Assembly: GCA_001281695.1 (NCBI GenBank)
Contig: LJIE01000001.1
Coordinates: 2,308,586-2,372,585 of the forward strand
Length of the DNA: 64,000 bases
Source of the DNA: a bacterium 336/3
GTDB lineage: Bacteria; Bacteroidota; Bacteroidia; Cytophagales; Thermonemataceae
Direction of reading: 5' to 3'
The translations under genes were made by a program, and so were the position numbers. The notes under the pieces were generated by a model. That model ran no database searches. It was not told the DNA's origin and saw nothing but the letters and a program-made list of their open reading frames with translations. Positions 1 to 7,257 of the stretch are shown in pieces (position 1 is the first letter of the stretch; every line of letters begins with the position of its first letter).

Positions 1-459
1 CTCAAAGAATACCGTAATCGCTGGTTTTTATTGTGTAAAACAGGTGATAGAAATGGCATTACAATTTATGCTTTGGATAGAATGCAAGCCATAGAAGAAA
101 ATTTACTTGCAGAATACATTGAAGCAGAGGTAGATGTGATACACTTTTTTGATGATGTGATAGGTGTTACCAAAACAGTAGGGCAGGAGCCAGTTAATAT
201 TATTTTACAGATAGACCAAGAAAATATGCCTTATGTACTCACCAAACCACTTCACTCATCTCAAAAAGTATTAGAAAAAGATGAAAATGGTATGACAATT
301 AGTATTGATGTGGTGGTTAATTATGAATTGGAACGTGAAATTATGGGTTTTGGTGAACACATGAAGGTTTTAGCTCCTAATTTTCTCCAAAGACGCATCA
401 AGAAACGATTTGAAAAAAGCTTGTTGAATTATCAAAATAATGAAGACAAGGAAAATTAA
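1..459 (+). CDS. WYL-domain transcriptional regulator, C-terminal part (5' end outside window)
   Basis: The reading frame is open from base 1 and ends at a TAA at 457-459, so the gene begins before the window; a TTG at 31 is not a credible start because the upstream codons read as conserved protein (LKEYRNRWFL). The visible 152 residues hold the end of a WYL domain (RNRWFL, then IYALDRMQAIE) followed by the usual C-terminal extension (WCX-like), ending in a basic segment (FLQRRIKKRFEKSL). Proteins of this family are DNA-binding regulators with an N-terminal helix-turn-helix, and the WYL part senses a ligand, often nucleic acid or a nucleotide. The DNA-binding part is not visible, so target and role are unknown. 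Confidence 0.8.
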   Translation, partial: LKEYRNRWFLLCKTGDRNGITIYALDRMQAIEENLLAEYIEAEVDVIHFFDDVIGVTKTVGQEPVNIILQIDQENMPYVLTKPLHSSQKVLEKDENGMTISIDVVVNYELEREIMGFGEHMKVLAPNFLQRRIKKRFEKSLLNYQNNEDKEN

Positions 460-623
460 TAAAAGAAACAAAAAACTATTTTTTAGAATAATATTTGGTT
501 TTAATAGGTTTTGTATTGAAAAATATTTTTAAAAAATGCAAAAAAATAGAATAATGTTTTTTTATAATTAAGAAATAGTATAAGTTGTAAATATATTTTT
601 ACACTAAATTTTTACTTAATCTT

Positions 624-986
624 ATGAAAGACAAAAATCTTGTAGGCATTGGTGGGGGCTTGCTCACTGCTATTAGCGTATTTTTACCAGCATTATCTGT
701 AATGGGGATGAAGACCAATTTTATGGAGTCTAATTCTGGAGTTGCCTATTTTTTTATCGTTTGTGGATTGATTGTAGCAGCTGTATCCTTTCTGGGTAAA
801 AAGTGGCTCAATATTCTAAGCATATTGATAGGACTAATGATAGCTTTGCTTGCTATCAAATATCAAGGAGACACAAAAAGTAGTGGAGGAGAAGTGGGAA
901 TAGGGCTTTGGGTGATGCTTTTGGGTGGTGTAGCTTCTTTGGCTGGTGGAGTGATGGGAATTATCAAAAAGAAACCTGTAGCTTAA
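624..986 (+). CDS. Small integral membrane protein, unknown function
   Basis: A 120-residue protein with about four hydrophobic segments (around residues 7-27, 40-57, 61-79 and 91-113) and a short basic tail (IIKKKPVA). Glycine-rich turns (GIGGG, LLGGVASLAGG) mark the first and last helices. I do not recognise a named family. It follows the WYL regulator by 164 AT-rich bases, so it probably has its own promoter, and it ends in a strong hairpin shared with the converging gene downstream. An inner-membrane location is inferred from the helices alone. Confidence 0.6.
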   Translation: MKDKNLVGIGGGLLTAISVFLPALSVMGMKTNFMESNSGVAYFFIVCGLIVAAVSFLGKKWLNILSILIGLMIALLAIKYQGDTKSSGGEVGIGLWVMLLGGVASLAGGVMGIIKKKPVA

Positions 987-990
987 AACA

Positions 991-1017
991 AAAAAGGAGT
1001 TTAAACTCCTTTTTTTA
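991..1017. terminator. Bidirectional intrinsic terminator between converging genes
   Basis: A perfect palindrome (AGGAGTTTAAACTCCT) flanked by an A tract on one side and a T tract on the other. It lies just after the membrane-protein stop codon and overlaps the end of the minus-strand lipoprotein gene, so it can end transcripts from both sides. Confidence 0.8.
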
Positions 1018-1422
1018 TTGCACTTTTTTCAAGATAATGTTCCTTTGAATATTAGGAACAGAAGGAAAGCCTCCTACTGTATCCGTTTTAATGGTCATTT
1101 GATTAGAAGTTAATTCCAATATATCATAGGCTTCAGGCAATTCGTTTGCGTCTGAATATGAAATAGTTAATTTTTTATAATCATCACTCATATACCATAA
1201 TCCAAGAAGATTAGATAGATAGAAATAAGAACACTTGTTACTTCCTTGATTATCAATAAATACGCCACCTTGTTTAAACTCATACTGATTATCTAACTCA
1301 CATGCAGGAGTTGCCATATCAGAACGGGTAATGGAAAAAATACTCCATTTTCCAACAATTAGTTCTTCTGGTGTAGATTGTGGTGTTTCTTTCTTTTTAC
1401 AAGAAATAAAGGCGACAAACAT
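1015..1422 (-). CDS. Small lipoprotein, lipocalin-like
   Basis: From the ATG at 1422 the protein has 135 residues and a Cys at position 8 (VAFISC) followed by Lys residues, the form of a lipoprotein cleavage site. The body begins with EELIVGKWSIFSI, a pattern typical of Bacteroidota lipocalin-like lipoproteins, and continues as beta-rich sequence. The ATG leaves only seven residues before the Cys, too short for a signal peptide. The frame upstream stays open and reads YKSIRFIFI directly before this ATG, which would complete a normal signal, but it contains no ATG, GTG or TTG in the 32-base gap after hutU. The true start may be a rare codon, or the gene may be damaged at its 5' end. Function unknown. 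Confidence 0.6.
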   Translation of the reverse strand: MFVAFISCKKKETPQSTPEELIVGKWSIFSITRSDMATPACELDNQYEFKQGGVFIDNQGSNKCSYFYLSNLLGLWYMSDDYKKLTISYSDANELPEAYDILELTSNQMTIKTDTVGGFPSVPNIQRNIILKKVQ

Positions 1423-1454
1423 GATGAAAATAAAACGAATACTTTTATAAAAAA

Positions 1455-3467
1455 TTAAAATAAGTTTTCTAAAAGCTTATCTTCCACAAAATTAGGCAAG
1501 GTTACTTTGAGTTTGGGTTCTTCTTCCATAGCTCTTTTGATGGCAAAAACGGCTTCTTCGTTTCTTGCCCAACTTCTTCTGGCAATGCCGTTGTTTACAT
1601 CCCAATGAAGCATCATTTTAAGCCTTCTTTCACTATCTTTAGAACCATCTAAAACCATTCCAAAACCACCATTGACTACTTCACCCCAGCCTACACCACC
1701 ACCATTATGGAGGCTAATCCAAGTGGCTCCTCTAAACGCATCTCCTACAAAGTTATGAACAGCCATATCTGCCGTAAAACTTGAACCATCATAAATATTA
1801 GAGGTTTCTCTGTAAGGCGAGTCTGTACCAGAAACATCATGGTGGTCTCTGCCGAGTACAATCGGAGCAGAAATTTCTCCACTTAAAATAGCATCATTCA
1901 AGGCTTTAGCAATTTTCATTCTACCTTCTGCATCAGCATACAGAATACGAGCCTGAGAACCTACCACCAAATTATTTTTCATGGCATCTTTAATCCAACG
2001 AATGTTATCAGCTATTTGTTGCTGAATTTCTTTAGGGGCTTGGGCGTATTGTTCTTGCAACACTTTCAGAGCTATTGCATCCGATTTTGCCAAATCTACT
2101 TCATCTTGGCTCATACACACCCAACGAAACGGTCCAAAACCATAATCGAAACACATAGGCCCCATAATATCCTGCACATACGAAGGGTACTTGAAATGAA
2201 TTTTATCTTCTGCCATTACATCGGCACCTGCTCTTGAGGCTTCCAGCAAAAAGGCATTTCCATAATCAAAGAAGTATGTTCCTTTGGCTGTATGAGCATT
2301 GATGGCTTTGGTGTGTCTTCTGAGCGTTTCATAAACCTTTTCTTTGAAGAGATTTGGATTTTCAGCCATCAAAGCATTGGATTCCTCAAAACTAAGCCCC
2401 ACAGGATAATAACCACCTGCAAATGGGTTATGGAGTGAGGTTTGGTCAGAGCCTAAATCTATGTAAACTCCTGCCTCCAAAAACTTTTCCCAAACATCCA
2501 CGATATTTCCTAAATAAGCAATAGAAACGGCTTCTTTATTATTTTTTGCCTGATTTACTCTTTTTACCAAAGCATCTAAATTATCAAATACTTCATCAAC
2601 CCAACCCTGTGAATGCCTTTTTTCTACTACTTTCTGATTCACTTCGGCAGTAACAGAAATACAACCTGCAATTTTAGCTGCTTTGGGTTGAGCTCCACTC
2701 ATGCCTCCCAAACCTGCTGTGATGAAGATTTTACCTTCTAAACCTTCTCCATTTTTAGATATTTTGCGTCCTGCGTTGAGGACTGTAATAGTCGTTCCAT
2801 GTACAATTCCTTGAGAACCAATATACATATACGAACCTGCTGTCATTTGTCCATATTGTGTTACCCCCAAAGCATTGAAACGTTCCCAATCATCTGGTTT
2901 TGAGTAGTTTGGAATCATCATGCCATTGGTTACAACTACTCTTGGAGCATCTTGATGTGAGGGAAATAGCCCCAAAGGGTGTCCAGAATATATCACAAGG
3001 GTCTGCTCGTCTGTCATGGTGGCTAAATATTGCATGGTAAGCAAATATTGCCCCCAATTCTGAAAAACAGCACCATTTCCGCCATACGTGATGAGTTCGT
3101 GGGGGTGTTGAGCCACAGCAGGGTCTAAATTATTCTGAATCATTGCCATGATGGCTGCTGCCTGTACACTTTTGCAAGGGTATTCGTTAATGGGGCGAGC
3201 ATACATTGCATAACTGGGGCGGAAACGATACATATACACCCTTCCATATTTTTCTAATTCTTCAGCAAACTCTTTGGCTAAAATGGCATGCTGATGAGTA
3301 GGGAAATAACGTAAAGCATTTCTAAGAGCTAATTTTTTTTCTTCAGCACTTAAAATATCTTTTCTTTTGGGTGCATGATTTACTTGTGTATCGTAGGCTT
3401 GTATGGATGGCAATTCTTGGGGAATGCCTTGTAAAATTGCGTCTTTGAATGTGTTCATATGCTTCAT
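1455..3467 (-). CDS. hutU: Urocanate hydratase
   Basis: Converts urocanate to imidazolonepropionate, the second step of histidine breakdown, in the cytoplasm with tightly bound NAD+. At 670 residues it is the longer form common in Bacteroidota (the Pseudomonas enzyme is about 557). The NAD-binding signature GGNGAVFQNWGQ lies at residues 129-140, and other conserved blocks are YSGHPLGLFPS, QTSLHNPFAGGYYPVG, MGPMCFDYGFGPFRWVC and HNGGGVGWGE. Two starts are possible, 3467 and the ATG three codons later; the context does not decide. It lies 7 bases after the MafI-like gene, at the end of a gene run unrelated to histidine use. No other hut gene (hutH, hutI, hutF or hutG) is in the window, which is unusual since hut genes often cluster. 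Confidence 0.95.
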   Translation of the reverse strand: MKHMNTFKDAILQGIPQELPSIQAYDTQVNHAPKRKDILSAEEKKLALRNALRYFPTHQHAILAKEFAEELEKYGRVYMYRFRPSYAMYARPINEYPCKSVQAAAIMAMIQNNLDPAVAQHPHELITYGGNGAVFQNWGQYLLTMQYLATMTDEQTLVIYSGHPLGLFPSHQDAPRVVVTNGMMIPNYSKPDDWERFNALGVTQYGQMTAGSYMYIGSQGIVHGTTITVLNAGRKISKNGEGLEGKIFITAGLGGMSGAQPKAAKIAGCISVTAEVNQKVVEKRHSQGWVDEVFDNLDALVKRVNQAKNNKEAVSIAYLGNIVDVWEKFLEAGVYIDLGSDQTSLHNPFAGGYYPVGLSFEESNALMAENPNLFKEKVYETLRRHTKAINAHTAKGTYFFDYGNAFLLEASRAGADVMAEDKIHFKYPSYVQDIMGPMCFDYGFGPFRWVCMSQDEVDLAKSDAIALKVLQEQYAQAPKEIQQQIADNIRWIKDAMKNNLVVGSQARILYADAEGRMKIAKALNDAILSGEISAPIVLGRDHHDVSGTDSPYRETSNIYDGSSFTADMAVHNFVGDAFRGATWISLHNGGGVGWGEVVNGGFGMVLDGSKDSERRLKMMLHWDVNNGIARRSWARNEEAVFAIKRAMEEEPKLKVTLPNFVEDKLLENLF

Positions 3468-3474
3468 ATATAAT

Positions 3475-3780
3475 TTATTGAATGAGATATTTCAAGTAAG
3501 AATAAGATTCTTCTTCAAGACTCATTTCTAAGGCAATTTTTTGTGCTAAATTATAATAATTTATATCAATATGAATTTGATGCTCATATAATTGCTCAGT
3601 AATGGTATCAAAACACAAGCTGTATTCTCCATAATCTAAAAATTCTTGAGCTACTTCAATATCTTTTTTTGATAAACCTAAATTTTCTGATTTTTTTATA
3701 AAATCTAATAATAAAGCCTTAACTCTTTTGTTATTTCCTAAATTATTTAGAAAGTTTAACAATAATGATTTGATGCCCAT
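3475..3780 (-). CDS. MafI-family immunity-like small protein
   Basis: A 101-residue protein starting at the ATG 3780, one base after the stop codon of the caspase-like gene; a TTG four codons earlier would overlap that gene. The sequence is helical, with GLSKKDIEVAQEFL, then GEYSLCFDTITEQLYE, then a closing SYLKYLI. From memory this matches the layout of small proteins annotated as MafI family immunity protein, which neutralise secreted polymorphic toxins. No polymorphic toxin is adjacent; the upstream partner is a TPR/caspase-like protease. The near-zero spacing suggests coupled translation, and it may modulate that protease or be an orphan immunity gene. The family call is from pattern memory, the partner role is inference. 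Confidence 0.6.
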   Translation of the reverse strand: MGIKSLLLNFLNNLGNNKRVKALLLDFIKKSENLGLSKKDIEVAQEFLDYGEYSLCFDTITEQLYEHQIHIDINYYNLAQKIALEMSLEEESYSYLKYLIQ

Positions 3781-3781
3781 T

Positions 3782-5683
3782 CTACTTCCCAATCATTAAA
3801 AAATCGCTACCAGGTTCGTTGGAGCCAAATTCGCCATGATGAGGTTGTGGTGTAATGGTTTCAAGAAATGTAAGAATTTCAGCAATGGTCATTACTCTAT
3901 CTTTTCCGCCATAGCTTCTCAAGGCTTCCAAAAATTTGCGTACAAAAGGAGAGTGTTGCCCTGGTGAACCATCTGAAACATATTCTTTCCCACCAGAAGT
4001 AATATATCTACGAGTTTTAGATTGCAATTTTCTATTTATAAAAGCCTCAATTTCATCATCATTAGGTTTTACAGGAGTTTCGTTACCACGTAGGTTTTTA
4101 GAGGCAAGTTGTGGGTCGAAAGTACCTCCAAAACAAACATCCATCATGAGTAAAATATGTTTGCATTGCATATTGTTGATGTATGTTCTAAGTGTTGCAT
4201 ACGAAAGATATGATGATTTGGCTTCATCATCAAGTCTTGAGTCTTTGGCAACTACATAACCTTCTCCAAAAGTTTCATCAAATTGTCCATGTCCAGCAAA
4301 GAAAATGAGAAGCTGGTCATTGGGTTGGAATTTCTTTTGTAAATACTCTTTCAGTTTCAGAATTGTCTGGTTTTGAGTAGGGTTTATCACCAAATCTATT
4401 TCATAACCATACAAATCTTTGAGGTCTTTGGCAACTGATTCGGCATCAGGGATAGGGTTAGAAAGATTATTCCAATATTCGTATTGATTGGTTGCAAAAA
4501 TCAGGGCATAAGATTTCCCTATATTTTTAAATCTTTTTTCAGAAATAGCGTTATCAAGTTGCCAAATGATATTGTAATTAATTTTTTCGGTATTGCCTTT
4601 CTGGTCAGTGGCTTCAATGGTTAAGAATTTCGTATCTTTTTTGAGAATGGCTATACCATTGAAATCACCATTTAGAAGTACTCTTGCAGGATTTCCATTG
4701 ATAAATACATCTTTTACACCACTTTCGTCAGTAACACGCCCAATAATGCTCACTTCGTCTTGTCTGCTAACTACAATGCCCCCACGTACTACTACGGGCG
4801 AAACAAGTGTAATGACAGGAGGAATATCATCTACATTGCCTAAATTGATTTTTTCAAGCAATTTTTCAGTATCTGAATAGTCTATATTTTCTTTTTTTGC
4901 TAAACTAATGGCTTTTTGACATACATCCAAAGCATTGAGTTTTTTGTTTTGAGCATCTAAAATACAAGCGTACAGATAATTGTGTTTGTAATTGTCTTGT
5001 AATTGAACTGCTTTCAAAGCCCAATTTTCTGATTTCCCAAGCAATGTTTTGTTTCTAAAGCCATAATCTAAGCTATTATGAGCCAAAATATAATATTTTT
5101 CAGCCTGATTGCTGTGTAAAAACTTATCAAAGCATACTTGCGATTCTTGCTTATAGTTGAGCATGGCAAGGGCAATACCTTGTTCTGCATAACTTTGAGT
5201 CAAGCTACTATCAATTTTTAAGGACTTTTCGCTGTCTTGTAAAGCTCCTTCATAATCTTGCAGAGCCAAACGAATTAAAGCTCTAAAACTATAAGAATGA
5301 GCATTTTTGGGTTCAAGAAATATAGCTTGACTCAAATCCTGAACAGCTTTTTCATAGTTTTTGAGTTCAAAGTAAAGCGTGCCTCTTTCTGTGAAATAAA
5401 TAGCTTTATTTTTCTGAAGATTAATGGCCTGCTGAATATCTGAAAGTGCTTTCTGATAATTTTGCATTTTGGTATATGCCAAAGCTCTTGAATAATAGGC
5501 ATCATCATTTTGTGTATCTAATCTGATAGCTTCTGAAAAGTCTACAATGGCTTCAATATATTTTTTCTCTTGAAACTGTGCTTTTCCACTTTTAAGATAG
5601 TCTTGTACTTGCGAAAAAGCAACACAAGGGAGCCATAAAAGAGCAAATAAATTGATTTTAAAGTAATTAGATAGACCAAGCAT
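3782..5683 (-). CDS. TPR-repeat, Ig-like, caspase-family (C14) protease, exported
   Basis: A 633-residue exported protein. Residues 1-25 form a signal peptide (NLFALLWLPCVAFSQ). Residues 26-190 contain about five TPR repeats, followed by a more divergent helical stretch to about 280. Residues 286-374 look like an Ig-like beta domain (PPVITLVSP, GRVTDESGVKDVFING). The caspase-like domain covers about 388-633 with the catalytic pair visible: His465 in FFAGHG and Cys517 in MDVCFGG. Metacaspase-like enzymes of this kind usually cut after Arg or Lys. The gene sits 17 bases after the RmlD-like gene and is followed at once by the MafI-like gene, so the three are probably co-transcribed. Location is probably periplasm or outside the cell. 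Substrate unknown. Confidence 0.9.
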   Translation of the reverse strand: MLGLSNYFKINLFALLWLPCVAFSQVQDYLKSGKAQFQEKKYIEAIVDFSEAIRLDTQNDDAYYSRALAYTKMQNYQKALSDIQQAINLQKNKAIYFTERGTLYFELKNYEKAVQDLSQAIFLEPKNAHSYSFRALIRLALQDYEGALQDSEKSLKIDSSLTQSYAEQGIALAMLNYKQESQVCFDKFLHSNQAEKYYILAHNSLDYGFRNKTLLGKSENWALKAVQLQDNYKHNYLYACILDAQNKKLNALDVCQKAISLAKKENIDYSDTEKLLEKINLGNVDDIPPVITLVSPVVVRGGIVVSRQDEVSIIGRVTDESGVKDVFINGNPARVLLNGDFNGIAILKKDTKFLTIEATDQKGNTEKINYNIIWQLDNAISEKRFKNIGKSYALIFATNQYEYWNNLSNPIPDAESVAKDLKDLYGYEIDLVINPTQNQTILKLKEYLQKKFQPNDQLLIFFAGHGQFDETFGEGYVVAKDSRLDDEAKSSYLSYATLRTYINNMQCKHILLMMDVCFGGTFDPQLASKNLRGNETPVKPNDDEIEAFINRKLQSKTRRYITSGGKEYVSDGSPGQHSPFVRKFLEALRSYGGKDRVMTIAEILTFLETITPQPHHGEFGSNEPGSDFLMIGK

Positions 5684-5700
5684 CAGAAAAAAGTTATGAT

Positions 5701-6624
5701 TTATTGAGCAATAAGCAATAATTGATTTGCCAAAATAGCAATTCCTTCTTCAAAACTGCAAGGATTGTAACCCAATACATTCTTTGCCTTATCAATGATA
5801 AAACCTGTTTTGGGAGGTCTTTTGGCAGGTTGTGTAAAGGTAGTTGAATCAGCTTTTTCTATCAAATTTTTATCCAAACCAAAAAAATCAGCTGTTTTGA
5901 GTGCCATTTGATAAGGAGTCAGTAAGTCTTTACCCGAAATATTGAAAATACCTTTGGCTTTGTGTTTAGCTATTAAGAAACAACCCATGGCAAGATCTTC
6001 GGCAAGGGTAGGAGAACGCCACTGGTCATCTACTACTTTGATATTTTTACCATCCTCTAATGACTTTTTCACCCACAAAATAATATTACTTCGGCTCATA
6101 TCTTGAGCTATTCCATAAACCAAAACGGTTCTGGCAATAGCCCAGTCTAAGTCAGGAGTATTTTTGATGATTTCTTCAGCTTTGAGCTTGCTATGACCAT
6201 AAAAACTAAGCGGATTGGCTTGAGCTTCTTCGTCATAAGGACCTGCCTCTCCATCAAAAATAAAGTCAGTAGAAAGATGAATGAAAAAGGCTTTATGGTT
6301 TACACAAGCGTCTGCCAAATATTTGACAGTTGTTACATTTTGAAGAGTACATGCCTCATGGTCTTTTTCGCAGTCATCTACTTGTGTCATGGCTGCTGTA
6401 TGTATGACAATAGTAGGCTTGTAGAGTTCAAAAATTTCATTGATTTGGGCTGGATTGGTCGTATCCATAGAGGCAAACTGAAAAGGCTTGGAACTGTCAA
6501 TTCGATTTGTGCCTCTTGCAGTAGCTACCCAACTGTATATATCTTGTTCAGAGAGTAAATGAACTAATTTTTGACCCAATAATCCATTTGAGCCTGTAAT
6601 TAAAATAGTTTCTGGTGAGTTCAA
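5701..6624 (-). CDS. RmlD-like NAD(P)-dependent sugar-nucleotide reductase (extended SDR)
   Basis: A 307-residue short-chain dehydrogenase/reductase of the extended type. The nucleotide-binding motif GSNGLLG is at residues 11-17, STD at 118-120, and the catalytic YGHSK at 142-146. The sequence resembles dTDP-4-dehydrorhamnose reductase (HTAAMTQVDDCE, then FIFDGEAGPYDEE), which makes dTDP-rhamnose, but no rmlA, rmlB or rmlC neighbour is present, so a different substrate is possible. No ATG lies before the motif; the only suitable start is the TTG at 6624. It is the second gene of a minus-strand run that continues with the caspase-like gene. Confidence 0.8.
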   Translation of the reverse strand: MNSPETILITGSNGLLGQKLVHLLSEQDIYSWVATARGTNRIDSSKPFQFASMDTTNPAQINEIFELYKPTIVIHTAAMTQVDDCEKDHEACTLQNVTTVKYLADACVNHKAFFIHLSTDFIFDGEAGPYDEEAQANPLSFYGHSKLKAEEIIKNTPDLDWAIARTVLVYGIAQDMSRSNIILWVKKSLEDGKNIKVVDDQWRSPTLAEDLAMGCFLIAKHKAKGIFNISGKDLLTPYQMALKTADFFGLDKNLIEKADSTTFTQPAKRPPKTGFIIDKAKNVLGYNPCSFEEGIAILANQLLLIAQ

Positions 6625-6652
6625 TTGAATTCTTTTTTTAGTGATAAAATAG

Positions 6653-7096
6653 TTATTTCTTCAAAGTCAATCGGATGATTTCGCCTGCTTCATAATCATT
6701 TAAAAGAATCATAGTATTTTTGGTAAGCGATTCGATACCTATTTCATCAGGTTTCATGAATTGTCCGTTGGGCATTTTTTCTTCTTTGATGAGTTTAGAT
6801 GCATACTGATTCAACTTCCATTTGCCAGATTCCTGATTTCCAGAAAATTGTATATAATAAGTACCATCAGCCTTAAACTGAAATGTACCTGATTGGGCTA
6901 TGAGTTTCAACTCATCCTCGTATTGCTTTTTCTTTTCGGGAGTAGCTTTTGCTATGAGTTGCTCATAATGAGGGATTTCTAATTTTGCAATTTTCCAAGT
7001 TCCTACAACCCATTGAGCTTTAGACTGCTGAGCAAAACTTGAAAAGCTCAAGAAAAATAAAATAAGGTTTAAAAAAAGAAAGTTTGTTTTTTTCAT
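6653..7096 (-). CDS. Secreted lipocalin-like protein
   Basis: With the ATG at 7096 the product has 147 residues and a clear signal peptide (MKKTNFLFLN onward, cut near SSFAQQ). A longer frame starting at 7135 would put a poor leader in front of it, so the shorter start is preferred. The mature part begins with WVVGTWKIAKLEIP and has the GTFQFKADGTYYI and GKWKLN strands typical of lipocalin-like proteins in Bacteroidota. These proteins are mostly uncharacterised; ligand unknown. It is the first gene of the minus-strand run and faces the HAMP-GAF gene, so promoters for both should lie in 7097-7257. Confidence 0.7.
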   Translation of the reverse strand: MKKTNFLFLNLILFFLSFSSFAQQSKAQWVVGTWKIAKLEIPHYEQLIAKATPEKKKQYEDELKLIAQSGTFQFKADGTYYIQFSGNQESGKWKLNQYASKLIKEEKMPNGQFMKPDEIGIESLTKNTMILLNDYEAGEIIRLTLKK

Positions 7097-7257
7097 AAAA
7101 AACATAGTTAATTGATATAAATATTTGAAAAACAATTAAAAAAAGCCTATTTCTTATAAAAAATCAAAGATTTACTTGTGAAAGATGCTTTTTTTTGTTG
7201 CTAAAATTACGAATTTTGTCTTAAATTGAAAACGTTTTGTTTGAAAATCATATTCTG

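Noticed and set aside
6193-6558. 121-codon plus-strand frame opposite the RmlD-like gene
   Set aside because: Antisense shadow; the RmlD-like protein with its GSNGLLG and YGHSK motifs is the real product.
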